DNA from: Betaproteobacteria bacterium
Lineage (GTDB): Bacteria; Pseudomonadota; Gammaproteobacteria; Burkholderiales; Thiobacillaceae
NCBI GenBank assembly: GCA_020049415.1
Contig: JAIFKV010000013.1
Location: 1 to 46,905, forward strand
Reading direction: 5' to 3'
DNA length: 46,905 bases
How positions within the stretch are numbered: position 1 is the stretch's first letter; the number at the start of each line of letters is the position of its first letter. The position numbers and the translations under genes were made by a program. The notes below the pieces were generated by a model. It was not told the origin of the DNA and ran no database searches. It saw nothing but the letters and a program-made list of their open reading frames with translations. Below are positions 9,097 through 18,395 of this stretch, piece after piece.

Positions 9097-10227
9097 TTAT
9101 TTGAACAGCAGCAGGATGCTGTCCCAGCCACGACCGAGGATGCCGGATACCGCAACATTTTCTAGGGCCAGAAGCGGATAGTCGCCAAGCGGTTCGGCAT
9201 CGATACTGAGCCGGAGAGTGCCGAGTTTCTGGCCGCGGGCAATCGGCGCCAGCAAGGGTTGCTGGGTGATCATTTGCGCCTTGATGCGCTTACTCGCTCC
9301 GCGCGGGACAGTGACGTAAAAATCGCGGGTAAAGCCAGCTTTGACCTCACTGCTTCCGCCTTTGTACAGGCGTAACTTGGCGACGCTCTGATTGGCGGGA
9401 TAAAGCTTCACTGTTTCAAAAAACTGAAAGCCATAGTTGAGCAGCTTCTGGCTTTCCATTGCCCGCGCCTGGTCCGACTTTGCTCCGAGCACGACCGAGA
9501 CCAGGCGTCGATCATCACGTTTGGCCGAGGTGATCAAACAATAACCGGCGCTGTTGGTGTGCCCGGTTTTAACGCCGTCAACACTCGGATCGATGAACAG
9601 CAATCGGTTCCGGTTCGGCTGGGTAATGCCGTTGTAGGCAAATTCCTTCAAGGAATAAATTTTGTAAAATTCGGGAAAATCTTTAATCAAAGCGCTGGCC
9701 AGCAGCGCCAGATCGCGTGCGGTGGTGGTATGGCTCGGATCAGGCAGACCTGTGGAGTTGACGAAATGGGTCCGCTTCATGCCCAGTTGTTTTGCCATAT
9801 CGTTCATCATCGAGGCAAAAGCCTCTTCTGTGCCGGCGATTGCCTCGGCGACCACGATACAAGCGTCATTACCCGATTGCACGATGATGCCTCTGAGCAA
9901 GTCCTCTACCTTGGCGGGGTTGCGCGGCTCAAGAAACATGCGCGACCCTTCGGTGCGCCAGGCTTTTTCGGATATCGGCAAGGTCTGATCAAGCTTCAAA
10001 CGGCCTTCCTTGACCGCGCTGAAGGCAAGGTAGGCGGTCATGATTTTCGTCAATGAGGCCGGCTCGACACGACTATCCGGATTTTTTTGCGACAGCGCCA
10101 ATCCACTGGCGCTATCGATCAGCAGCCAAGCGCGCGCATCAATCTCAGGCGGGGGCGCAACCGGCAGAGCGGCTTGGGCGGAAAAAACAAAACCAACAAA
10201 CAATAGAATGAAACGAAAAATCGGCAT
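9097..10227 (-). CDS. dacA: D-alanyl-D-alanine carboxypeptidase (PBP5/6 type)
   Basis: Periplasmic penicillin-binding protein that trims the terminal D-Ala from peptidoglycan stem peptides. With ATG at 10227 the 376-aa protein has a signal peptide (about residues 1-19, ending SAQA) and the three active-site motifs SLTK (58-61), SGN and KTGHT. A C-terminal beta-rich domain and a final hydrophobic tail (ILGRGWDSILLLFK) fit the membrane-anchoring helix of PBP5. The longer in-frame start at 10329 would put 34 residues before the signal peptide and overlap the terminator, so it is rejected. First gene of dacA-dat-ybeD-lipB; the released D-Ala is a substrate of the next enzyme. Confidence 0.95.
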   Translation of the reverse strand: MPIFRFILLFVGFVFSAQAALPVAPPPEIDARAWLLIDSASGLALSQKNPDSRVEPASLTKIMTAYLAFSAVKEGRLKLDQTLPISEKAWRTEGSRMFLEPRNPAKVEDLLRGIIVQSGNDACIVVAEAIAGTEEAFASMMNDMAKQLGMKRTHFVNSTGLPDPSHTTTARDLALLASALIKDFPEFYKIYSLKEFAYNGITQPNRNRLLFIDPSVDGVKTGHTNSAGYCLITSAKRDDRRLVSVVLGAKSDQARAMESQKLLNYGFQFFETVKLYPANQSVAKLRLYKGGSSEVKAGFTRDFYVTVPRGASKRIKAQMITQQPLLAPIARGQKLGTLRLSIDAEPLGDYPLLALENVAVSGILGRGWDSILLLFK

Positions 10228-10293
10228 GGATGAATAACTCGGTAAAAAACGCGGGGAGCAACACTGCGGTATTAGGATAAGCGAAGAATGCAG

Positions 10294-10333
10294 AAAAATG
10301 CGCCAGTCTTGTATCTTGGCTTGGCGCATTTTT
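10294..10333 (-). terminator. Rho-independent terminator after the mre-rlpA operon
   Basis: AAAAATGCGCCA (10294-10305) pairs perfectly with TGGCGCATTTTT (10322-10333) around a 16-nt loop. Read on the minus strand the stem ends in a T run. It lies between the rlpA stop (10558) and the dacA start (10227), separating the shape operon from the dacA operon. It is symmetrical enough to work in both directions. Confidence 0.8.
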
Positions 10334-10503
10334 TACTGACAAAAATGATCGCGCCTGGACGCGTTAAGTTCCGCCGCAGGCGATCAAAAGAAGACTAAGG
10401 GATGCGGAAACAGCCAATACCCCATTTTTTTGCAGTACTAACGGGCGCATTGCGTTGTTGTACCTAGCTTATGTGGCTTGCCACACGGCACTCGGCACGA
10501 CTA

Positions 10504-10559
10504 GCACCGCATCCCGCCCGCACACGCATCACTGCCCAGATTATTCATGGGCAGTCACT
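10504..10559 (-). repeat. 56-bp dispersed hairpin repeat, copy 1 (after rlpA)
   Basis: This segment matches 28253-28308 in opposite orientation at 49 of 56 positions by hand alignment. It contains a perfect 7-bp stem, CTGCCCA/TGGGCAG, around a 9-nt loop (TGAATAATC in the rlpA sense). It overlaps the rlpA stop by 2 bp and lies immediately downstream in the sense of that gene. There is no T run, so it is not a standard terminator. The loop motif recurs in the elements at 15056 and 16694. Confidence 0.75.
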
Positions 10560-11922
10560 AACGTGTGACGCGATACGGCTTGATGCCGAAATTTTGCTGA
10601 CACGCCAAGGCAATGTTGGCGGCAGCTTCCGGCGTGGCAAACGGCCCCGCCTGAACTTTGAACAGGGTGCCGACATTGACTTGATCCAGTCCGGGCAATT
10701 CGTCACCGAAGTGATTTTTCACCCGATCAGCCAAGGCGCTCGCGGCCTCCGGACTGGAAACGGCGGCGAGTTGCAGATAAAGACCGCCGCTAGGCGCCTT
10801 GCTGGTTTCGACCGGAGCAACTGGGGCAACTGGAGCAACCTGGACCGGTTCCGCCTGGACAACCGGCGCAATCTGGGCGACTGGCGGAGCTGCCGGGGCT
10901 GTCGGGGCCAAAGCAAGAACCTTGAAGGATTTGATGCCAAGATCGCGTTGAATCGAGTGGGCGGCGTGGTCGGCCGCATCGGCGCTGGCGAAGGGGCCGG
11001 CCTGAATTTTGTGCAGGCCGTTGAATTCCTGACGCGAGACGCCGGGGAAATCTTTCGATAGGCGGGTACTGACGCGGGCTAACAGATTCTCCGCTGAAGC
11101 CTGGTTGCCAAATGCGCCAAGCTGCAAGTAGATGGCCGCGCCGGGATTGCCGGGCTTCGGCTCAGCCACCGCAACCGGTGTTACAGGCTCAACCGGTTCG
11201 TTCACCGATTGCTCGGCAAATGAAGTTGGCGCGCTATCGGGTAATACGGATTCCACCTCGACTGGCGTGACACCTTTCAGAATGTCCAATTTATAGGCTG
11301 CGGTGTAGGACAGATCGATGATGCGCCCGGGGTGAAACGGCCCGCGATCATTCACCCGCACTACCACACTTTTGCCGTTTTCCAGATTGGTCACCCGGGC
11401 ATAACTCGGCAATGGCAAAGTGGCGTGAGCCGCCGACATCGCATACATGTCATAGACTTCTCCCGTTGCGGTGGCTTTGCCATGGAATTTGCGGCCATAC
11501 CAAGAGGCCAGGCCGCGTGACTTGTATTCGGATTTATCGGCTATCGGCACATATCGGCGACCAAACACTTTGTAAGTATTGTTCGCATATCGGTGCAGTT
11601 CCTCCTGCTTTGGCACCGCATCCGGAATCGCCGCAAGATTGTCCGGCGGATTGGCGCCTGGGCCATCGTTTTTGTAATAACCCCCACCGGTATAGGGTGG
11701 CGTGACCGCCTTGCCGGCATCGGCAGTGTTGTCTTCAGTACTGGTTCGACCGCCCGGCAGCGTTTCGGCGGTCTTGTTGTTGACACTGGCGCATCCACCA
11801 AGGGCCAGCCCAAGCGCCAGAATCAGCAGGGTCGAATGCGTACACACGCCATCTCTTGCGGCGGTGGAATGATTTGCAACGGTGGTGCGGTGATTGGTGC
11901 GCATAGCAGCCTCTATCCACAT
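10558..11922 (-). CDS. rlpA: RlpA-like septal ring lipoprotein with two SPOR domains
   Basis: An outer-membrane lipoprotein of the RlpA family (in Pseudomonas a lytic transglycosylase acting on denuded glycan at septa). The signal peptide ends in a lipobox LGGC, after which comes a low-complexity linker, then the double-psi beta-barrel from GLASWYGRKFHG to NDRGPFHPGRIIDLS (about 135-215) with the conserved Asp and His region. Two C-terminal SPOR domains follow, about 265-340 and 375-454, separated by a Pro/Ala/Val linker; one SPOR is usual. Both contain the KxQAGPF signature. Start may be 11922 or the internal ATG at 11904, which gives a shorter pre-lipobox segment. It lies 31 bp after rodA. 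Confidence 0.92.
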   Translation of the reverse strand: MWIEAAMRTNHRTTVANHSTAARDGVCTHSTLLILALGLALGGCASVNNKTAETLPGGRTSTEDNTADAGKAVTPPYTGGGYYKNDGPGANPPDNLAAIPDAVPKQEELHRYANNTYKVFGRRYVPIADKSEYKSRGLASWYGRKFHGKATATGEVYDMYAMSAAHATLPLPSYARVTNLENGKSVVVRVNDRGPFHPGRIIDLSYTAAYKLDILKGVTPVEVESVLPDSAPTSFAEQSVNEPVEPVTPVAVAEPKPGNPGAAIYLQLGAFGNQASAENLLARVSTRLSKDFPGVSRQEFNGLHKIQAGPFASADAADHAAHSIQRDLGIKSFKVLALAPTAPAAPPVAQIAPVVQAEPVQVAPVAPVAPVETSKAPSGGLYLQLAAVSSPEAASALADRVKNHFGDELPGLDQVNVGTLFKVQAGPFATPEAAANIALACQQNFGIKPYRVTR

Positions 11923-11953
11923 AAGAAACTGCTGTAAGTTTAGACCTGTTCGG

Positions 11954-13051
11954 CTATGTTTTTACAAGCTTTTTATGTGTTGCCGCACTCATCACAATAC
12001 CAAAACCCAACATCACCGTAAGCATTGAGGTGCCGCCATAGCTGATCAACGGCAGCGGCACTCCCACCACGGGAAGGATGCCGGAGACCATGCCCATGTT
12101 GACGAAGGCATAAGTGAAGAAGGTCAGCACGATGGATCCCGACAGCAAGCGTCCGAACAGTGAGGGCGCACCGGCCGCCAGCCAGAGGCTGCGCCAGATG
12201 ATGGCGGCGTAGAGCAACAGCAGGAACAGGTTGCCGATCAGACCGAATTCTTCCGAGAACACCGCGAAGATGAAGTCGGTGCTGCGTTCTGGCAGAAAAT
12301 CGAGATGCGTCTGCGTACCCACCATCCAGCCCTTGCCGGCAACACCGCCGGAGCCGACGGCGATGGTCGACTGGATGATGTGATAGCCGGCGCCGAGCGG
12401 ATCCGATGCCGGATCGATCAACGTCAATACGCGCTGGCGCTGGTAGTCATGCAGCAGATAATTCCAGGCCAGAGGCAAGGCGGAAGCAGCCACGGTGGCG
12501 ACGCCGGCGATAATCTTCCAGGACAATCCGCCGAGGAACAGTACATAAAAGCCGGAAGCGGTAATCAGCAATGAGGTTCCTAAATCAGGCTGCTTGGCGA
12601 TAAAACCTACGGGTAGCGCCAGAAGCAGGCCAGCCAGAACAAAATCACGACCGCGCTGCGTTTCCTGTTTGTAATGGAAATACCACGCCAACATCATCGG
12701 CGCAGCCAGACGCATCAATTCAGAAGGTTGTACACGCGTTACGCCAAGCTCCAGCCAGCGCCGAGAGCCATTCACGACGACCCCGAACAGGGCCACGCCA
12801 AGCAACAGAAAAACACCGACGATATAGACCGGCAAGGCGAACTGCATCAGTCGTTGCGGTGGAATATGTGAAATCAGCAGCATCGCGACCAACGCCACGC
12901 CGATATTGCTCAAGTGCGAAACAACCCGTTCCCCATTCTCCCCGGAAGCGCTGAACACCACTGCCACGCTCAACATCAGCAACAACAGCAGAAGGCCGAT
13001 CAGCGGCCCGTCAAGATGGCTCACTGTGCGACGAATCATGCGCAGGATCAT
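11954..13051 (-). CDS. mrdB: rod shape-determining peptidoglycan glycosyltransferase RodA (SEDS)
   Basis: Integral-membrane SEDS polymerase that works with PBP2 in the elongasome. The 365-aa protein has about ten hydrophobic segments and family motifs including LGVTRVQPSELMRLA, KQPDLGTSLL, and the C-terminal PLISYGGTSMLT. Its ATG at 13051 overlaps the mrdA stop as ATGA, so the polymerase and its transpeptidase partner are translationally coupled. Confidence 0.96.
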   Translation of the reverse strand: MILRMIRRTVSHLDGPLIGLLLLLLMLSVAVVFSASGENGERVVSHLSNIGVALVAMLLISHIPPQRLMQFALPVYIVGVFLLLGVALFGVVVNGSRRWLELGVTRVQPSELMRLAAPMMLAWYFHYKQETQRGRDFVLAGLLLALPVGFIAKQPDLGTSLLITASGFYVLFLGGLSWKIIAGVATVAASALPLAWNYLLHDYQRQRVLTLIDPASDPLGAGYHIIQSTIAVGSGGVAGKGWMVGTQTHLDFLPERSTDFIFAVFSEEFGLIGNLFLLLLYAAIIWRSLWLAAGAPSLFGRLLSGSIVLTFFTYAFVNMGMVSGILPVVGVPLPLISYGGTSMLTVMLGFGIVMSAATHKKLVKT

Positions 13052-15036
13052 TCCGGAGTCTCCGTCGCAAGCGGGGGGGGCAGGGCGGGCGAGGCGATCT
13101 CTTCCGCCGGCCCGCTATCCTCGTTCTCTTCAACTTGTTCAGCTGCGGCCGCCGCTTTCAATTGTTGCGCCGCCGATTGACTCGGCAGTTTGCCCAGCAA
13201 CCAGTAATCGATCACTTTGCGGGCAATCGGCGCGGCGGTAGAACCGCCGTGGCCGCCGTTTTCAACCATCACCGCAACCACAATCCTGGGTGCGTCGGCG
13301 GGTGCAAAAGCGATGAATAATGCGTGATCGCGGTTTCGCGCCGCGACCTGGCCTTCAACATAGCGCTGCCCCTGCTTGATGCCGATAACCTGCGCCGTGC
13401 CGGTCTTGCCGGCAAACTGGTAAGGCGTGTTGGCGCCGGCGATGGAGGCGGTGCCGCCGGGCAGGGTGACATCAACCATGGCTTCCTTGACCAGACGCAC
13501 ATATTCCGGATTCAACTTGATCTTGTTCAAGACCTGCGGCGCGGCATAACCCAGTTTGCCGTCGGCGGGATTACGCCAGGCGCGAATCAACTGGGGTTTG
13601 TAAACCACGCCATCATTGGCGAGGGCCATGGTGGCGACGGCCAATTGCATCGGGGTGGTCAGCACATAGCCCTGACCGATGCCGGCAATAACGCTTTCAC
13701 CCGGATACCAAGGCTGCTTGAAGCGCTTGTTCTTCCATTCAGGGGTTGGCATCAGACCAGGCAACTCCCCATCCAGATCGATCCCGGATTTTTTCCCGAA
13801 ACCAAATTGCGAAAGAAAAGCCGACATCCGTTCGATTCCCATCTTGTGCGCCAGACCGTAGTAATAGGTATCGCAAGAGATAACGATAGAACGCTTCAGA
13901 TCGACGATGCCGTGACCGTCTTTCTTCCAGTCTCGGTAACGATGGCTGCTGCCGGGCAAACTGAAATACCCCGGATCGGAGATGCTGTCACTGGGTTTGC
14001 GTACCCCCAACTCCAGTCCGGCCAGGCCCATGAACGGCTTGATGGTTGAACCGGGCGGATAGACACCGCGTAACGCTCGGTTGATCAGTGGCCGATCGGG
14101 CGAGTCATTCAGCTCGCGCCAGGAGGCGATATCGATGCCATCGACGAACAGATTGGGATCAAACCCGGGCTTGGAGACCAGCGTCAGCACGCCGCCATTA
14201 CGTGGATCCAACGCAACCAGCGCGCCTCGATAGTCGCCAAAAACACTTTCCGCAACCTGCTGCAATTTGGCGTCCAGGTGCAGGTAAATGTTATAGCCCG
14301 CCACCGGCGGGGTACGGGAGAGCAAACGCACGGCGCGGCCGCCGGAATCGGTTTCCACCTTTTCGATGCCGGTTCGACCGTGCAGCCATTTTTCGTAGGC
14401 GGCTTCAATACCCAGTTTGCCGATGTGATCCGAGCCTTTGTAGTTGGCCAGCAGACCCTCTTCATTCAGGTGTTGCTGGTCTTGTTCGTTAATTCGACCG
14501 ATATAGCCAACAACGTGCGAAAAGCTGCTGCCCAGGGGATATTGTCGAAATTGGCGCGCCTTCATTTCCACACCAGGAAAACGATAACGATTCACCGCAA
14601 AGCGAGCGCTCTCCTCTTCGGTGAGCAGATTTCGTATCGGCAGGCTCTCGAAATTTTTACTCTCCGCCAGCAGTTTCTTGAAGCGCTTGCGGTCACCCGA
14701 ACCGATCTCCACGATTTCGCTCAGTTGATCTATGGTCGCCTCAAGTTTGCCGGCTTTGGCGGGCGTGATTTCAAGCGTGTGGGCGGAATAATTGTGCGCC
14801 AGTACAACGCTATGGCGGTCATAGACAACGCCACGAGGCGGCGGTGCCGGAACCAGGGAAATCCGATTGTTTTCCGCCAGCGCGTGGTAGTGATCGTACT
14901 GCACGACCTGGAGCCAGGCAAAACGTGCAAACAAACCCAGAAAAAGGATGCCGGCGATAATTCCGGCGATTTCCATACGCCGACGGTAGCGCATGAACTC
15001 CTGCTCTGGATTGATAAGCCGCAGTTTTTTGGCCAC
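13048..15036 (-). CDS. mrdA: penicillin-binding protein 2 (elongation transpeptidase)
   Basis: Inner-membrane DD-transpeptidase for lateral wall growth. One N-terminal membrane helix (about 24-46) is followed by the dimerisation domain and the transpeptidase motifs: STIK within YPPGSTIKPFMG, SCD in VISCDTYYYG, and KTG in FAGKTGTAQV. The C-terminal tail is Ala/Glu/Pro-rich. The 662-aa frame starts with GTG at 15036, for which no good ribosome site is visible; the ATG 14 codons later (14994) follows AGGAG at a short distance and is an alternative start. Upstream, only 19 bp separate the GTG from the palindromic element at 15056-15217. Confidence 0.95.
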   Translation of the reverse strand: MAKKLRLINPEQEFMRYRRRMEIAGIIAGILFLGLFARFAWLQVVQYDHYHALAENNRISLVPAPPPRGVVYDRHSVVLAHNYSAHTLEITPAKAGKLEATIDQLSEIVEIGSGDRKRFKKLLAESKNFESLPIRNLLTEEESARFAVNRYRFPGVEMKARQFRQYPLGSSFSHVVGYIGRINEQDQQHLNEEGLLANYKGSDHIGKLGIEAAYEKWLHGRTGIEKVETDSGGRAVRLLSRTPPVAGYNIYLHLDAKLQQVAESVFGDYRGALVALDPRNGGVLTLVSKPGFDPNLFVDGIDIASWRELNDSPDRPLINRALRGVYPPGSTIKPFMGLAGLELGVRKPSDSISDPGYFSLPGSSHRYRDWKKDGHGIVDLKRSIVISCDTYYYGLAHKMGIERMSAFLSQFGFGKKSGIDLDGELPGLMPTPEWKNKRFKQPWYPGESVIAGIGQGYVLTTPMQLAVATMALANDGVVYKPQLIRAWRNPADGKLGYAAPQVLNKIKLNPEYVRLVKEAMVDVTLPGGTASIAGANTPYQFAGKTGTAQVIGIKQGQRYVEGQVAARNRDHALFIAFAPADAPRIVVAVMVENGGHGGSTAAPIARKVIDYWLLGKLPSQSAAQQLKAAAAAEQVEENEDSGPAEEIASPALPPPLATETPE

Positions 15037-15055
15037 AACGGAATCGCGTTATTAG

Positions 15056-15217
15056 CCCGGATATTTCATAAATTCGCGTGATGATCGCGCTGGACCTTGT
15101 CGGCAATGGGAATTTTCCGAAGGAGTGGCGTAATTATTCATACGCCCGACCGAGGAAAATTTTCCAGTGCGGACAAGGGAGCCGCGAGGGCACGTGAGCA
15201 TTTATAAAATATCCGGG
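15056..15217 (-). repeat. 162-bp near-palindromic element between mreD and mrdA (copy A)
   Basis: The ends are inverted repeats: CCCGGATATTTCATAAAT on the left and ATTTATAAAATATCCGGG on the right (17 of 18 pair). Pairing continues inward in blocks: CGTG/CACG, CGCG/CGCG, CCTTGTC/GACAAGG, GGGAATTTTCC/GGAAAATTTTCC with wobble, and a central GGCGTA-TGAATAAT-TACGCC hairpin in mre sense. It fills nearly the whole mreD-mrdA gap and has a diverged sister at 16694-16854. No transposase or coding frame is inside. It resembles a MITE or REP/BIME-like element, but I cannot assign it to a named family. Confidence 0.85.
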
Positions 15218-15223
15218 TTAGGG

Positions 15224-15766
15224 TTAATACGACGCTTGCTGACCAACCGCCGCACTGGCTCGGCCGGTAATACGATCCACCAACCAGGCCAATGGCGACC
15301 AAAGCAAGGTCGCAACAACGCCAGCGGCGAGCCAACGCCAGTCGACCATGCCGCGTCCGATCGCCAGTCCAATCGCCAGCACCAGCAATTCCTTGCCCAG
15401 CAGAATGGGGGCAAGTTGCAGTGTCTGTCGCGTCGCGTCGAAGCCGGCAAGGCGGCGCTGCACCAGCAACACCACAAAGGTGGCGGCGCAAAAGGCGAGT
15501 GCGTTGAGACCAATCAGCACGCCGCGCGCAACGTCGGAAAGCAGGCCAAAACCAAATGCCGCGCCCAAGCCTGCCAGACGCGGCGCACGAATGTTCCAGT
15601 ACAGCAAGGCCATCAGAGTGAAGTCTGGCACCAGCCAGCGGTAAGTCTCTGACCAAGGCAACAAAGTCAACGCAAAAGCGAGAATCAGGCTGACATAGAC
15701 TTTGATGCGTGTTGGCGGGTGCGTCAGCTCAGCGCCTTGCGGCAACAGGGGCTTGTGCATATTCAT
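15224..15766 (-). CDS. mreD: rod shape-determining protein MreD
   Basis: A 180-aa integral membrane protein with several hydrophobic helices, linking MreC and the MreB filament to the wall synthases. The start MNMHKPLL at 15766 is chosen because it overlaps the mreC stop as ATGA; the frame extends upstream to 15886 but that part lies inside mreC. After its stop, 6 bp remain before the palindromic element. Confidence 0.9.
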   Translation of the reverse strand: MNMHKPLLPQGAELTHPPTRIKVYVSLILAFALTLLPWSETYRWLVPDFTLMALLYWNIRAPRLAGLGAAFGFGLLSDVARGVLIGLNALAFCAATFVVLLVQRRLAGFDATRQTLQLAPILLGKELLVLAIGLAIGRGMVDWRWLAAGVVATLLWSPLAWLVDRITGRASAAVGQQASY

Positions 15767-16659
15767 GGACGCGCTCCAGGCGATTTTGCCGGCGCGAGGA
15801 TTTTCGTGGTCGGCTTGGCGGCGGTCTCGGCGGGAACGAGGATCACAACGTGACGATACTTGCCAACCCCGCCGAGCGGCTGGCACAGCGCACGTGCAAA
15901 AGGCGTATGGCGCGGTTGCTCGACTTTGATTACCCGCGCAACCGGTACGCCGGCAGGATAAACGCCGTCGATACCGGAGGTGTAGAGAAGATCGCCTGGT
16001 TGCAAGTCGGCGTGCATGTCGAGAAAACGGACCTCAAGTTGATTATCTGAACCTTGACCGGAAACGATAGAACGTAAACCGTTGCGTAAATTTTGCACGG
16101 GCGCGCCTTGATCCCGGTCGGTCAACAAGGTGACCTCGGCGGTCCAGGCATAGACGCGCGTGACCTGGCCCACCAGCCCGATCGCGTCAACCACCGGCAC
16201 CCCCGCGACAACGCCTTGACTGCTGCCCCGATTGATAATGACTTTTCGGGTAAATGGATTGGGTGCAGCCTCGATCACTTCACCTGTCAGCGTGTTGAAA
16301 CCAGGTCGTGGCGGCAACGCCAGCAGCGCGCGCAGTTGTGCATTTTCCTTGGCGACAGCGGCGTGTTCGCGCACGCTGGCGCCCAGGATGTCCTGTTGTT
16401 GCTTGAGCCGGGTGTTTTCGGCCACCAGCTCGCCATGTCCAACAAAGAAGTGGCCGACGTTTTGCAGCCATTCCCAAGGTTGCGCCAGCACCATCTGAGC
16501 GGGATGAATGATCGCGTTGAGACCGGCGCGCAGACCGAACAGCGTCGAATAACGCGCATCCAGCGCCAGCAGAAACAGGCAGACGAGCACGTACAGACTG
16601 AAACGGGCTGGCAGCCCCATCTCCCGAATGAACAATGGCGCACTAGGGGCGGGAGACAT
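15763..16659 (-). CDS. mreC: rod shape-determining protein MreC
   Basis: Periplasmic elongasome scaffold anchored by one N-terminal membrane helix (about residues 15-36). The 298-aa protein continues with a predicted coiled coil (LVAENTRLKQQQDILG...KENAQLRALL, about 78-118) and the MreC beta domains (VINRGSSQGVVAGVPV, LLTDRDQGAPVQ, GDLLYTSGIDGVYPAGVPV). The tail is Ala/Pro/Lys-rich. It precedes mreD with a 4-bp overlap and is separated from mreB by element B. Confidence 0.95.
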   Translation of the reverse strand: MSPAPSAPLFIREMGLPARFSLYVLVCLFLLALDARYSTLFGLRAGLNAIIHPAQMVLAQPWEWLQNVGHFFVGHGELVAENTRLKQQQDILGASVREHAAVAKENAQLRALLALPPRPGFNTLTGEVIEAAPNPFTRKVIINRGSSQGVVAGVPVVDAIGLVGQVTRVYAWTAEVTLLTDRDQGAPVQNLRNGLRSIVSGQGSDNQLEVRFLDMHADLQPGDLLYTSGIDGVYPAGVPVARVIKVEQPRHTPFARALCQPLGGVGKYRHVVILVPAETAAKPTTKILAPAKSPGARP

Positions 16660-16693
16660 GAGAAATTAAAGTACGCAAGGTTGAAGTGACTCG

Positions 16694-16854
16694 CCCGGAT
16701 ATTTCATGAATTCACGCGATGATCGCGCAGAACATTGTTTGCACAGGGAATTCCGAGAAGGCGTGACGTAGTTATTCATACCCCCGACTGAGCGGAATTT
16801 CCTGTGCGGACAAGGGACAAGCGAGGGCGCGTGAGGATTCATGAAACATCCGGG
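16694..16854 (-). repeat. 161-bp near-palindromic element between mreB and mreC (copy B)
   Basis: It is homologous along its full length to the element at 15056-15217 but substantially diverged. The ends CCCGGATATTTCATGAATTC and GGATTCATGAAACATCCGGG pair at 18 of 20. Inward pairing includes CACGCG/CGCGTG and GCACAGGGAATTCC/GGAATTTCCTGTGC (13 of 14). The centre has GTATGAATAACTAC in mre sense. Where the copies differ in the arms, changes often occur in both partners (for example CATAAAT/ATTTATA in A versus CATGAAT/ATTCATG here), so the palindrome is kept. Confidence 0.85.
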
Positions 16855-16912
16855 CTGGGCGCAAGGTGCAAGGCGAACCTTGAACCGTGCTCCCCCGCCC
16901 CTTGTGCCGGCC

Positions 16913-18034
<1,122 letters not shown>

Positions 18035-18046
18035 TCAAGGTATCTC

Positions 18047-18334
18047 ATGTCGCTTTCCACAGAAGACGTTGCACGTATCGCTAAATTGGCCCGTATTCGG
18101 GTCACCCAGGACGAAATTGTCGCCTATCAAAGTCAATTGAACGGCATCTTCGGTTTGATCGAAGCCATGCAAGCGGTCGATACCGCCGGCATCGAGCCGA
18201 TGTCGCACGCTCAGGACCTGTTCCAGCGTCTGCGTGCCGACGAGGTCACCGAACCAGATCGCAAAGCGGCATTCCAGGCGATAGCGCCGCAGACCGAAAA
18301 CGGTCTTTATCTGGTGCCGAAAGTGATTGAGTGA
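18047..18334 (+). CDS. gatC: Asp-tRNA(Asn)/Glu-tRNA(Gln) amidotransferase subunit C
   Basis: A 95-aa subunit that stabilises the GatA-GatB complex, which converts misacylated Glu-tRNA(Gln)/Asp-tRNA(Asn) to the amidated forms. Family motifs are [11 protein letters not shown] near the start, the middle [16 protein letters not shown], and the C-terminal LVPKVIE. First gene of gatCAB, divergent from mreB. Confidence 0.95.
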   Translation: MSLSTEDVARIAKLARIRVTQDEIVAYQSQLNGIFGLIEAMQAVDTAGIEPMSHAQDLFQRLRADEVTEPDRKAAFQAIAPQTENGLYLVPKVIE

Positions 18335-18395
18335 ATCACCTCGGCAGACGCAAAGCCCCGCTCGCGCTTGACGCCTCACTGCTTGAATAAATTAC

